Assembly: GCF_964204865.1 (NCBI RefSeq)
Contig: NC_135250.1
Location: 13,702,001-13,766,000 of the forward strand
Source: Styela clava
Taxonomy: Eukaryota; Chordata; Ascidiacea; Stolidobranchia; Styelidae
Direction of reading: 5' to 3'
DNA length: 64,000 bases
Position 1 is the first letter of the stretch; each line of letters starts with the position of its first letter. A program made the translations under genes and the position numbers. The notes under the pieces were generated by a model. It saw only the letters and a program-made list of their open reading frames with translations, did not search any database and had not been told where the DNA came from. Positions 37,481 to 51,200 of this stretch are shown here, in pieces.

Positions 37481-39240
37481 TTGGCCTCCGACGACTATCC
37501 TCTATGACCCTCTAGTCTAATCTATGCAAACATGTTTACCGGGGTTGTGTACGACCTATTCCTTGGTTAAGTCAGAAATTTTGTCTTGCCCACTATCAAA
37601 CATTAATAAACGCAGCCATATGATCAAAATTTTCTTAATCCATATTAAAAGTAGCAGTCAGATTTTATGCGTGGGGAAATTTTACTGAAACATAAAAGTC
37701 AATATAGTATCTGACAATCTAACCCAAATTGAGATACGAATTTGCTAGAGTAAATCATTTTTATTTGTTTATTGTCAACACACAGTCAAATATGACGTAA
37801 CAACAAAATTCTGCTTGTTCGGTCTTTTTCGGGTATTCCCCCAATTAGTCAATCGTCCGTTTTCGTAGTCTGCGAGACGTTTGCTTAGATTTTAGCTAAC
37901 GTTATACTGTATGTTATTCTAATTAAAATAACTCAAACATTGTTTTCTAGTCGATAAAGTTTCAGCTTTATATGAAATAATGGAAGCGGTCTTGATAATG
38001 CCCGGGCTGGATAAACTAAGTCCAAACGGCCTTGATTCCCCATGATGAACAGGCGATTGGATAAGATGCGCCTAGTGCATTAGTTCACTACTAGGGAATA
38101 TGAAGCAAAATGTTTCCAATTGCCACCTTTTCCCATTCCCTCTTGATGACGTGGTCATATGTCTTCAACTCCCTGGAGGCTTTGCTTGTAATATATAAGT
38201 CTATGCCGAATGCAATACAAATATTTTATTGATTCTAAAATAGCAAGTCATTAAGCTACGGATATTGTTGATTTTATATTGCCCGTCATTGTCGGTGAAT
38301 CATGGATTGCAGTGGATGAAAGGAAGTAGCTTTTTTCGTCACTCCGCGCCTTTGTAAAATATCCACTAGATGAGAACCTAGAGTCGGTGGTATTCATCTG
38401 ACGATTTTAACGGTTACATTTCCCTGGGGAATTCCCTACGAATCGCATCTAGTTAATAAATTATTTAATTTATTGTCGTTATTGAGCTGTGACAAATGAT
38501 TTATATGCATATACTTATTGAGCAATTTTAATGCAAAAACTTTGAAACGAAACTCGCTAACTAATCTAATAACTCAATATTTGAATCGATGATAACTCTT
38601 CATCTTGCATACGTTAGCTCAGTCACGTACACCCACACGCCGGTGCGATGTCTTCCTGTTCGACGTCATGCCGTCTAGTAAAACCACATTCAACGCAGGA
38701 AACTTCGTCATGTATTTTATTCAATATTATAATGTTGATTTTAGCACTCTAGGTGCGAATGTCAACTACGGTTGCTTGGAAATGTATTAACAGATCTGTT
38801 TATAGGTACTCATAATCATATAATATTATCAAGTATCATTTCAAAGGTCATTTGTTAAACTTGAATATCAGGAAGGATCATTGAGTTAATAAGGCAGAAG
38901 TTTTTACAGCATAATCTGAAGATGGTTGTATTCTAGTTATTTCTAGTTATATTATTCTAGTTATTTTTGTTATTCTACATTTGAGGGTAAGTAAAGAAAG
39001 CCTGAAACCAAAGGATTCAGATATTTTAACCTGTTCCGAATTTGTAATCGGATGATTTGATGATTATATACAATAGAGGTGTTTGGGAATGCTGGAATGA
39101 GTCAACAGCAAGATTAGTTCAAGGAGCAAAATTTCATCATACATTCATATGCAATTTTACTTAGATTCAGCTTTATTACAAGCATTCTTGGATTTATTTT
39201 GAAAAGAAACTAATAAGAATCTCATTGCAATATAGTAAAT

Positions 39241-39246
39241 TTTCAG
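39241..39246 (+). promoter_or_regulatory. 5' UTR splice acceptor of the PFK gene (cis or trans)
   Basis: A good acceptor (TAGTAAATTTTCAG) with a branch-like ACTAATAAG about 30 bases upstream lies 37 nt before the PFK start codon. No upstream coding exon is visible. It could receive a non-coding exon or a spliced leader. Confidence 0.45.
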
Positions 39247-39283
39247 TTTTAACTCCAATAATATTTATACCGAAAAAATTGAA

Positions 39284-42200
39284 ATGGCGACATCAGCAAA
39301 GACAAGTGATTCTAATGCCCATATAAAAAATCGACATTTGTCTCGTATTTCCTCAACAACTGATATTGGACAAGGAAAAGCAATTGCTGTTTTCACAAGT
39401 GGTGGAGATTCTCAAGGTTACTATTTTGCATAATACCTTTTTAATATTATCTTTATTTGATACTGGATATGTATACTTTAATATTTGATTTGAATGAAAA
39501 GCAAAATTAATTCAATTTCTTGTGTGTATATAAACTAAATCAACACAAATCAGAAAATTGAAATTTTTAAAACCTAAAAAAACATGGAAGATGTATTTAT
39601 TTTTTGGGAAAATCAACATTTATTCAGATTTGTGTATTTGTTTAGTTATCTTTTATTATTGTGTAACACAATTTTTGTTCATGGCTTATTTTCCGATTGT
39701 GTACAATTCAAAACTTGAGAAAAATGACAATGATTTTGATTTTGAGAATATAGAAGGGTTTCCTCTAAACTCTTTTTCTTTGTGGAAAATGGTAAGACAA
39801 ACCGTATAAGACTGCTTTTTTTTAGTTTTGATATCCCAGAGATGTGTTCCTTGTATTCCATGTAAGAAATCTTGAAGAAATTAGATGAAAGAAGAAAGAC
39901 ATTTTAAATAACTAAAAAATAACTGGCGACTAAAATTGATCAAATGAGTGAATTAATTTTTAAATTTCTTACTATAGTACAATATAATTTCAGGAATTGG
40001 TTCCCCTCTGTAGTCACACATTGATCACTTAGTACATATGAAAACTAACAGGAAATTGTTTTTTTTGTTACACAGTGTATTTGACTAGACAAAACTCACT
40101 TGCTTTGCTTTTAATGTTTATATTTTTTCTCACCAGTCAGATTTTTTTCACATCTTCCTTAATTTTTTATTTTGCATAATTTTACTTGTGGTCTTTTTCC
40201 TAGGAATGAATGCTGCTGTTAGAGCTGTTGTCAGAATGGCAATTACCTGTGGTTCGGAGGCCTACTTAATAAAAGAGGTAACATCAATGCCATTAAAATT
40301 CTGAAATATATTCATGAGCTTTTTTTATACCTTCAATCACTGTCATAATGTTATACTTGGAATCTTAATATTGTAGGTACTTTGATGATCAAACTACAAT
40401 CTTTTGATTATTTGTCAAATTTTTTTGATGAATAAATTTTTGAATTAAAATTATATTTTGCTCACCATAGATAATATCTGCATTGCAAAACATCTGTGAC
40501 ATTTCTATTTAATTATTTCTGATTTAATATGTTGTGTATTGTCTCAAAACACATCTTATAACCGAAGCAATTGAACAGACCTAATTTGTTCCACATTCGT
40601 TATCCCATAATTTTGAATATTGATAGTGGGCTATTTATCCGAAATTCACTGTATTTGTTCAACATATCTCAATTTTTTTTTGTGTACCGGTAATGCAATT
40701 GTGGAGGTTTAAAAGATTATGGTTAAGATTAAAAGTTCTTACCAAAATATTGTTTATTAAGTTCAATCAGAATGTTAATTTTTTATGGATACTCATCTAC
40801 TAAGTTATTAATGATAATATTAAGTTTTTCAAATGCAATTGTATATATTAACATTTTTAATTATTTTTAATTATCAATGAATACTAAATTTAATTATAAT
40901 TTATGGTAATATTCTTAATTTTAGGGTTATCAAGGCATGGTTGATGGAGGAGATAATATTGTAAGAGCAAATTGGGATGATGTTTCTGGAATCATTCAGC
41001 TGGTATGTTGGTAGTAATACTGTATGATTGTTTCAATTCTAGCATTGGTATTGAATGGTAAATGTTATAAATTAGGTTTTCATATCTGAAGAAAATAAAA
41101 GGATAAAACTAAATAATATTTTTCAAAGTAAATTATTAAGTTAGATTTGTTTATTTGCGCTATAAATCAGTTTTATTGATATGTGTTTGAATTATCTGTT
41201 GATCAAAGCAAATGCTATCTAGGCAGTTTCTCATTAAATAGGATATAATTATATTTGTTCATTCAGAAAATTTAGTTTAATTCATGTTCCTTAGTTTGCA
41301 TCACATGTTACTGCTGAACATGTCATTTCTTGTTTTCAAATATCAAATAGATGGTATGTACTGATTTTTTGAAAATAGGTTTAGTTTGAGCACTAAGCTA
41401 AAAAGTATTCACCTGTGATCTGTTTACTAATGTGAAGCATTTCATAAAATGTAGCCTATATTTATTTATAATCATATCCTGAAAATTACCCCAAAACAAA
41501 CATATAAACATGTATTATCTACAGATTGAGGTAAATCAATATTTACCTTAAATACCAAAAACACCATTAAGTGCATTTTGTTTACTGTTTTGATATTTAT
41601 ATGATTTATTCTGGTAGAATAGGTTAGACCTTATAGTAGAAGATTTAACTATATCAATCTTTTTTATATTATTCTCAATCAGCTTGAATTTCCAATTCTG
41701 GATTTTGTGCTGGGATTGCTCTATTAAAATTCTATTTATTTTATTTGTCACTCGATCAAAAAACATTCAACAATAAATTTCTGTGATAATATGGGATTAA
41801 CGCTCAGTAGACATTTCCGTTATCATTGCCAATTACTAATGATTATGTACAGAAATTCTAATGGGTATAGAGCAGTGGTTCTTAAACTTTTTCGAGCGCG
41901 ACCCAAATCTGAGTTTTATGAATACTCGCGACCCAATCCTAAAAAACGCAAAATGTGTTTTTAATGTTAGTACAGTTTGACTCAAATACAGACAACTATT
42001 TATTAGAAACAGTCCATTGACTCAGTGAGATTGATGAAACTGAAATTTTCTTTTTCATTATATGCTCAATACACAGCTCTATTTTACTTAACGCAATACG
42101 CAAGTTGTCACGGGTATCGAAGCGATTGCGATCTTAGTTTTGATAACCGTCAGTGCCAAATATCCTCGCTCGCACAAGTGCCTTGTCGCGAATTGTAGCA

Positions 42201-45200
42201 GAAAAGGCGTCCGCTGTCCGTCGCAAACACGACATCCTAGCTGGCCTTCGGTATCTCTCGCAATATACAACTTTTTACTTGTCACATGTGCACGCACTGC
42301 TTCGTTCGCGGTAAATGGTGCCTCGAGATGAGGTCACATTTTCTCTAGATATTGAATAATCTAATGTCGAGAACCGAGCTTTTTCATTGCGTCGTCTATT
42401 ACAATTTTCATTACCAAAAAGACACCCATTTTTGGTTATTTTAATCCACTAAGACGACATTCCACGCGGTCAACTCAACGACAAGCGACGTGCATGGTTA
42501 CCGATACCATAAAAATAATACACGTGACTGGCATATCAGAATTGTGATGTAACAATGAGCTCAAGACAGTTCTTTCCGTGAATGAAATTTTTTATTTCAT
42601 TATTTTTAAATACCAGAGTTTAGAAGCTAAATTGAAACATTGGGAAAGCTGAAAATTCGTCCTTCTCCTCTTAGATTGCCCTTGCATTGACGACCTTGTC
42701 GCGACCCATTTTTAAACCTTCCGCGACCCATGTTTGGGTCGCGACCCATACTTTAAGAACCACTGGTATAGAGGAATCTACAATGGATAAGCATCATTGT
42801 ATGAATTAGGAATCACATCAGTATCTTGAAACTTGAAAGTCATGTTATCTTCCTACATCTGGCTTCTTTCTTTTATGACAAGTATTGATTGTAGTTATCT
42901 GGTACATTGGTTTTAGAGGTTTGGCATGTTTTTAGTCAAAAGTGTTCGTAAAAAAACTGTTAGGAATAACAGTGCAATATATTGCGTAATACTAAAAGAA
43001 CCTGTGAGGTATTAATTAATAATGTAAATCAGTTTATCATAAGTCGAAAGTGAAGTGTAAATTCGAATTATAAAAAAATCATTTTTAAATCCTTTCTTGT
43101 TGTTGATATAGTTGCCTTGGAGATCTGTCCAGATGCTTTTAATATTGATTTTTCTTTTGTCTCATTACATGACATGTACCAAATTATGGGTTATTAAGGA
43201 AATATACAAACCTAAATGTAAATGATGTCTAGAGGAGTAATAGTCATTTGGCATCATTATGTGGAACAAATTCTTTGATTCAAATTCAAAACTTTGAATC
43301 TTAGTTCAATAAAACTGTTGTATTAAAAATATTAAAAAATAGTAAACAATCCCGTAAAATGCCTCATATCGGCCAGGCCTTTGAGAAACAAGACAACTGT
43401 TGAGGGATAAAGCTTGACAATTTGATGTTTTATGATAGTTAAATAGATTTGATGATAAATTAGGATAAATAATATTAATTTTACAACCATCCGGAAAAAA
43501 AAAAATTTAATTTAACCTTGTGTAATTTGTCATACAATTAGTATCATCCCTGCCTTTACAGGGAGGAACAGTTATAGGAAGTGCTAGATGTACTGAATTT
43601 CGGGAAAGAAGTGGAAGATTGAAGGCAGCGTTTAATCTTGTTTCCAATGGCATCACAAATATATGTGCTATAGGTAATATTGAATATCTACTGCTTTTTA
43701 CCTTTTTATTTGACTTTATTTCAAACTGTTGTTTCTATTTTTTGTTTTTTTATTTTTTTGCTGTAAATTTGTTATGTCTGCGGTACCCAAAGGGTACACT
43801 AGTGTGCCGCGAAAATTAACAGAATTTTGTTCAACATAACTAAAATATGATTAAGTATTTTACATATTGTATTTATTATAAATGTTTTATTGTTTCTTAT
43901 TTTTAATGCTGTTTATAGGAATCAATAAATTCATTTTACCTCTCTATGTCGTTTACTTTCTGTTATGTTGTGTTTGCCTTCATTGTTATGTAACAATAGA
44001 GATATATACTACTTGCTGCAATTTTGCGACCTGCAGTTTATTTATCTGTTGAACCTTTGGTTCTATCAACCTTTTGCCTTTATTCCTCAGGCCTACATGT
44101 TTACAAACTTTAAATGGCATGAAGTACACATTATCGATCACAAAATAAAGTTTTCCCTGATAAATGGCATCGCACGAATTAAAAGTTTGGAAATCGCTGT
44201 GTTATGCTATTTTTGGTTTTTATTGAGCACCAAATGTAAAACTGAAAATTCAGTTGAATAGTCATGAAGATTTTCACAGCTCATTTGAAATTAAGTTAAT
44301 AATTTTTTTATAATTAGGTGGTGATGGATCACTAACAGGTGCTAATTTATTTCGAAATGAATGGCCGAGTTTATTGCAAGAACTTGTTGATGAGGGGAAA
44401 ATAAGTGAAGAACAAAAGATCAAGTATGATTATCTGAATATTGTTGGAATGGTAAGTGTATGAATGATTTTTATAGTTGCAATATAATTACAATTCAGAA
44501 AGTGAATAAAAATTTATGTTTTTGAAATCAGAGGTTGAGATTTGAAATGTAAAACATATTTTTTAAATGTTCAGGAAATTCCAAAATTTCGTTCAATGAG
44601 TTGGTTTAATAAATCTTTTCGAAAAACTTGTTAATGGCAATTCTTAAGGAGGTCTTCGTTTGAGCGAACCCAATTTCTTAAAAGCATCTCATTCATATTT
44701 AATGAGCATATTTTTGTCTTGCCATTCATTCTGAGAAGGTCAGATTTTATCAGTCTATAATATACAGCTGTGTGGTCTTTATGGCAGTGATTTACATAGT
44801 CACATTCATAGTGAATCAAGTTATATAAAATTTATAATTTTGTTCAATGTCACCAAGCACTGGATATAACTTTGTTTTGAATTTACTAACCTCTCATTGT
44901 TTCAGCTTATAAAAGCAAAAAATCGAGCATAATAATATGTTTGTGTCAGCCAAACTAAGAAACTAAGAAGCTTATTCTAAGGAACAGAAATCATACCTCA
45001 TTAAATTTAATAGGCATACTACTAATTGTTTCCATCGCACGGAAATACGTCAAATTGTGAGAACTTCCCTTTGATTTTATGATATACGGTAATACCATGA
45101 ATACTCATCCAAATTTTTGTCACTATCAGAAGTTCAAAATCGAATGTCACTAACTATGGACTACAGAGAAATTGTTTTGGCCCACTTTGCCAATGGGCCG

Positions 45201-48200
45201 AACTTGGTTTTGTTTATAAATGGTGAATTGGGATTTTTGACTTTTCTTACATCATGAACATTTTGAAAAATATCATGTGCAGAGGTTAAATTATATATGT
45301 TATGTATTGTGAGTTTTAGATTATATCTACAATAAAGTGAAAATTAGTGCTGTTGCTATAGAAATAGATACTTTATCTTCTGTTCAATCACAAGTATTCT
45401 GTAATTGCACCTGAACTTACAACTTGTTGGCAAAAAGTTTCATAATTTTTAAGTCTTTTTTTGTTAATAACTTTGACTGTCTTCTGATATAAAAGTTGCT
45501 ATAGAAATAGATACTTTATATTCTGTTCAATCACAAGTATTCTGTAATTGCACTTGAACTTGCAACTTGTTGGCAAAAGTTTCATAATTTCTGAGTCTTT
45601 TTTTGTTAATAACTTTAACTGTCTTCTAATGTGACGTATTGGTAACAATATAATCTTCACTTTTTGTGTGCAATTTATTCCAAGTCAATTTCAGTGTCAC
45701 TGTTTTCTCAATTCATTTAGATTCAAGAGAAAATGTATATGGCTCTTATTTCAATTCCATCTAAATAAGTCAACAAAATAGTAAGATAACATTATTAACC
45801 CAACAAATCTTTGTTGTATGGTTACATTTGATGAAACAATGTTTTTAATAAACTTTTCCAGCTTCTAACTTGCTTTACATTTTACTATTCAGGTCGGATC
45901 AATCGACAATGATTTCTGTGGAACTGACATGACAATTGGTGCCGATTCTGCTTTGCATAGAATTGTTGAATGTGTTGATTGTATTGTAACTACTGCTCAC
46001 AGCCATCAACGTGCTTTTGTACTGGAGGTCACTTTTTATTAATGTTTTCAAACAAGCTAATAAAATACTGAATGGTTGACAAACAGAATTGAACGTTATT
46101 TGAACTTTTAATACAACGTGAAGTGCTTATTTTGCACTTCAAAATTTATTGCTTCATATTGAATCATGAAAGGCTCTTCACTCTTATAATATTCATTGTG
46201 TCCAGGGATGGCTGAAACCGATTATTTTACTATTTCTTTGAATATATTCTGAGAAAACATTTTTGAATATGAAATATTAAATAAATTCTAAATTGACGGC
46301 ATATGGAAAATTACATTAATCACTTCATCTTCTTGATATATTCTTCATGATCATATCTAGAGCGATCAGATTTGTTTTCTCTGTGTTATTTCTTACCAGT
46401 TGAGATATTGTACATTGTAATCTACTTCTTTGAAGGCTCATGATCCCTAATTTTTAAATAAAAATGTTCTAAATTATTCCTAAATTTAAAAATTTCCTAT
46501 ATCGAATGAAAAGAAATTTAGAATGTATTCGAATATTTGGTTTGTTTTGGACATCCCTGTAAATCGTGCCATTATTACATTGGTAATTTGCCGGTCTATC
46601 TTTGCATTCAAGTCAGGTATTCACCATTAAAGCAGTAGTACTCTTGCATGACTAACTGATTAGTGGTAAATATCTAAGGGAAACTATGATTTGATAATCA
46701 AATTGGGATTACTGGCAAAACTGATGGTTTACAGTTACACCAAAGTTTTTTTGAAAAACACACCAAGCTAATATGATTTTGATGGGATACCGTGCTATGT
46801 TTCAGTGTGTCACTTTCAAAAATTGTATATCTGACCTAAATCTCAAATTGGATGGTAAACAATTACTTTTTGCCATCGTGTATTGTTTTTTGATCCACAT
46901 CATATTGTTGATTTGTAATTAAAATCAGCTATATTGTTTTTATATTTTTAACACAGGTTATGGGCCGGCACTGTGGGTACCTTGCTCTCGTCACTGGCCT
47001 CGCATGTGGTGCTGATTGGATTTTTATTCCTGAAAATCCCCCAAGTGATGACTGGCCTGAAAAGATGTGTAACAAACTGGAGAATGTATGTGCTATATAT
47101 TGTATTACTTTTTTTTGAAACTTTTTCCTAAATCTACTTTTGCTAAATGTACCGGTATTTATTAAAAAATATCAGTGCAATTCTGTTATACTCAAATAGA
47201 ATCAAGAGTTGTTATGCCCAAAGTAGAAGTATGAAAATTGGACCTGAACAACAGGAAAAGACAAATACAGTTTTTTATTTGTCAAACAATGAGAATATAA
47301 GTAGCAATCCAACAAGTAAAATGACGCTGTTGTTAGGCAAATAGATTTCACTTTTATATTGCTCAAATATTGTAAAATGTCTGTACTAATAATCTAATTG
47401 AACTTTAAAATTTTAAACTCAGGCCAGATCATGGGGGAATCGTTTGAACGTTATCATAGTAGCAGAAGGTGCTATTAACAACCGAGGAGAGCCGATCACC
47501 TCAGAAATGGTTAAAAATGTCATAAAAAACAAACTCCAACTGGATACTAGAATAACAGTTTTAGGTGAGTTTTATCGGTTCTAGCTTGATATATTTATTT
47601 GGTAGTTTGCAAATTAAAATCGCATTCCGCAAGGTTTAAAGGTTTAAGTCAAAAGACTTATTTGTGAAAAACAATTGTAAGACTTTAAATATTGTAAAAA
47701 TACCCAGGTAGTTAGTTCATCTATATATATCTTGCGTTCGATGCTGCTGTTAATTTATTTATAATATGCTGTGATGCATGGATATAGTTTTTATGAAAGT
47801 CGATACGTACCAAGTTAGGGTTGGGCCATCGTTTTAGTTCTATTTCAAATTCGGGGACTGTCTGTGTTAGTTAATTGGATATACACAACTTGACCTTTAC
47901 ACACCTTGATGTAAAGTAAGCGAATAAAATTAGTTACCTCCATATTGGTACACACACTTCTGGAGCGTTGAAAAGCATACTGACTTTTTTTCCCTTGGGA
48001 TATACGGTAGATGAAATCATAACCCAATTTAAATAATAAACTATTTGAACTTGTAACTTCCCTATAGTAGTAGATCCACTGAACATGCTTGACTACTATT
48101 ATTATTTTACATGACTGAATTTTTTCAAAAATAGGGATGTTCCATAATACCGAATATTTAATTTTAATATTAAGATTTTCGTTTTCCCATATTTATTATT

Positions 48201-51200
48201 ATGTGTTTCTTAATTTTAATTTTACATTGTCAGGTCATGTTCAACGTGGCGGAGCCCCAAGTGCTTTTGACAGGATTTTAGCAACAAGAATGGGTGCTGA
48301 AGCAGTTCTTGCTTTGCTGGAAGCAACTCCATCAACACCAGCTCATGTTATATCTTTGGATGGAAATCAAGCTGTTCGTGTACCGTTAATGGAATGTGTT
48401 AAAACAGTATGTTTTTTTTAAACATAAAGAAGAAATACTATTAACTACCTAAATTGGTTTGCAAAATGAATGCTGAAAACAGGGATGGTACTTGTATTGA
48501 ACAATCTAAATTTTAAACATTTGATGACACATGATGGAGAGCTAATAGACTTATAGACCAAATTCTGATACAAATACTGCATTCCTAGAAATATCATTTG
48601 TGTTTGGAAATTTTATGGGAATTTTTTGTCTGGCGGGTCATGAGTTGATTTTGTAGGAGAAAATAACCCGTTTTTCATCAAGCTCTGGGATATCTAATTT
48701 ATTTTCTAATGTGGTTATCCTGATACATTTTCAAAATTTATGGTAACCTTTTGTTGTGAATTTACACATTCCCAGATGTTCAAAATTTTAATGTGAGGTC
48801 ACACGTCACTGTTAAGAATATAAAATGTTATATAAAAATAATTTAATATACCGTAAATACATAAGTGAAACTTATCAAATATATTCATAAAATTTTTAAT
48901 AAGGATATGAACGCCAGTTTCTGTTTGAACAAGTAATTTATTTATTAGTCTCAGTTCAATATTGATCACTTAGCTACTTCATACTTGTTCCAATGAATAT
49001 TAGAACCTTATGAATTATTAATCAAAACAGGCAATCTTCAGACTTTTGGCGCAGCAAAATTGAATTTGGTATTGACCTGTCTGGATTTTAATTACTATTT
49101 TGTGCAAATTGGAAAATTTGTATTTTATAATATTCTCTTCTGTAAAATTTCATATCAGGTAGTGAACTGAAATTGATCAATTATTTTATTATAAATGAAC
49201 AATCACCAATATTTGATACCACTTATTTGATCCCTTTCAATCATTTACTTTCAAAATATATATAATTCAGTCAGTTTGTATCATACTAGACCTAAATTTT
49301 TTTTTTTCGATATTCAATTTTTTAGACACAAGCAGTTCAGAAGGCCATGAGCAATTTGGATTTTGCCGAAGCTGCAAGGCTGCGTGGAAGGTATTGTTAA
49401 AGAAATGATATATAATAGAAAATGGATGCAATAAAAAATAAAATTTTTGCTCTACAAACTTTGGATTATATGGAGTTCATTTAAATAAAGTTTATGGAGT
49501 TTAAGAATGCTGAAATAAATTGTGGTGCATCATGCTAAGCGTTAGGAATACTCTTGCCACTGCACCTCCAATTACCCTGTGTGGGTTCGCAGGTTTGAAT
49601 CTCATTCGGGGTAAATGATGTGCGAGAGGATTGCTGGACTCCTCGCTGTCGGGGTCGGTTACGGCTTCCTTTACTATCAAGTCCATGCATCTGAAAACAA
49701 TACCTGGCTAACTAATCACATACTCGACATAAACTGGTAACAGGACTAGAGAGGCTGTGGTTCACATATGGTTAAGCCGTATTACCGGCTTTCCTTTCCC
49801 CCAGGATAAATATGTAAATCCTGTCATATTGTGTATTATCTTGTATGAACATCTTATATCAGGTAAATAACAAAAATATGTTCTTTTTCATTAATTGAAG
49901 AAAGATATAGATAATAATGTGCCATGTATATTTTAGAACGTTCTTGGGAAATTTGAACATTTACAAGAAGCTTGGGGCAGTCACTAGAAGTACTGATGAG
50001 GGTTGTGTTGCAGAGGTATTAACATTTTTATTTTAAATAGTCTATGAATTTTTACCATGTAAAGGTTGGTCTGTTGTAATATGTTGTATTTCTACTTGTT
50101 TATAAATGACAAATTTGGAATGTTATATGAGCATGTATGGTTTTTAGTATTTGTTTTATGGTTATCCCCTCGAATGTGAAATGTGTTTCAGATAAAATAT
50201 GGGATTGAATACCAGAGATTATTCTATCTGAACTTTTTATTGTCAACCTATGAGTTCTCGTAATATTAAATAGCAGTTATATCAACATTATGCTATTTTT
50301 TGTAATTGGCTTCTAGGGTTTTACCCAACTCTCCACTTCAACAAAATTTGTATCATTATGTAGTATGGTTCTTACTGAGTAATTCAGCTAAATTGTATCA
50401 CAAGTAAAGTTAAACATTGTATTTTTCAACCATTTTAAATATGCAGTGATTTATTCTCATTCGTATGTAAAAGTACTAAATGATTGATTGAGTATCTCCA
50501 TTGTTAACTTACATGAAATGAGAGTAAAATTACAAAGAATATGATTTTATAATTATGCCTCATTAAAAATATGTACCGAAGTTTAATATATTAAATTTAA
50601 CCACAAAATAATATTTCATCTTCTTTTCAAAATCGATTTCGTATATTTCTCCGGGGGCGCAGCCAGGTCTTTCAATAAGGGGGTTGTAAAAATTCCCGTA
50701 CCACTGCTTGCAATTTACCTTGTACTGGCTTACAAAACAATTGCTGTGAGTGCAATTTATTTTAAAATTGCTGACATTTCATTGCGTATGATATACAATC
50801 CATGGTTGGTAAATGGTAATAGTCTCTAAATCGTCATAATAATTGCATTCAACATAAGCATTCGATAATGGTGTTATATAACATTAAATGATTGAAATAA
50901 CATATTTATCTGTCGCAGAGCTCCAAAAACAAAAGATTGTTGTTTTTTCATCACTAGACGTAAAGTTCTGTAAGAAAAAAATATCGGATGTCAATTTGAC
51001 ACAAGATGTACACATTTGTGGAACCGATATAAAAATGTCCACGGCCTGAATGATAGTGTCCCCCCTCCTCTCTTCCCTGGCTACAGTACCAATTTCTTCA
51101 TATTCTATTTTTAATCCAATTAAAACTTTTTTACACTTGAAGACAACGGGTTCTGAATGGATGAGGCAATTATTGAGCAACGAACGTAGACTTTCAATCA

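Larger units (their letters stand above)
33304..39246. other. Long spacer between the divergent MSMB-like and PFK genes
   Basis: No convincing gene was found in about 5.9 kb. It contains the inverted-repeat element at 35152-35373, a 73-bp tandem duplication at 35781-35926 and a SINE-like copy at 37285-37480. Open frames at 33585, 36633 and 38605 (+) and 35488 (-) are short and motif-free. The promoters of both flanking genes, and any non-coding 5' exon of PFK, should lie here, but no site could be pinned down. Confidence 0.5.
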
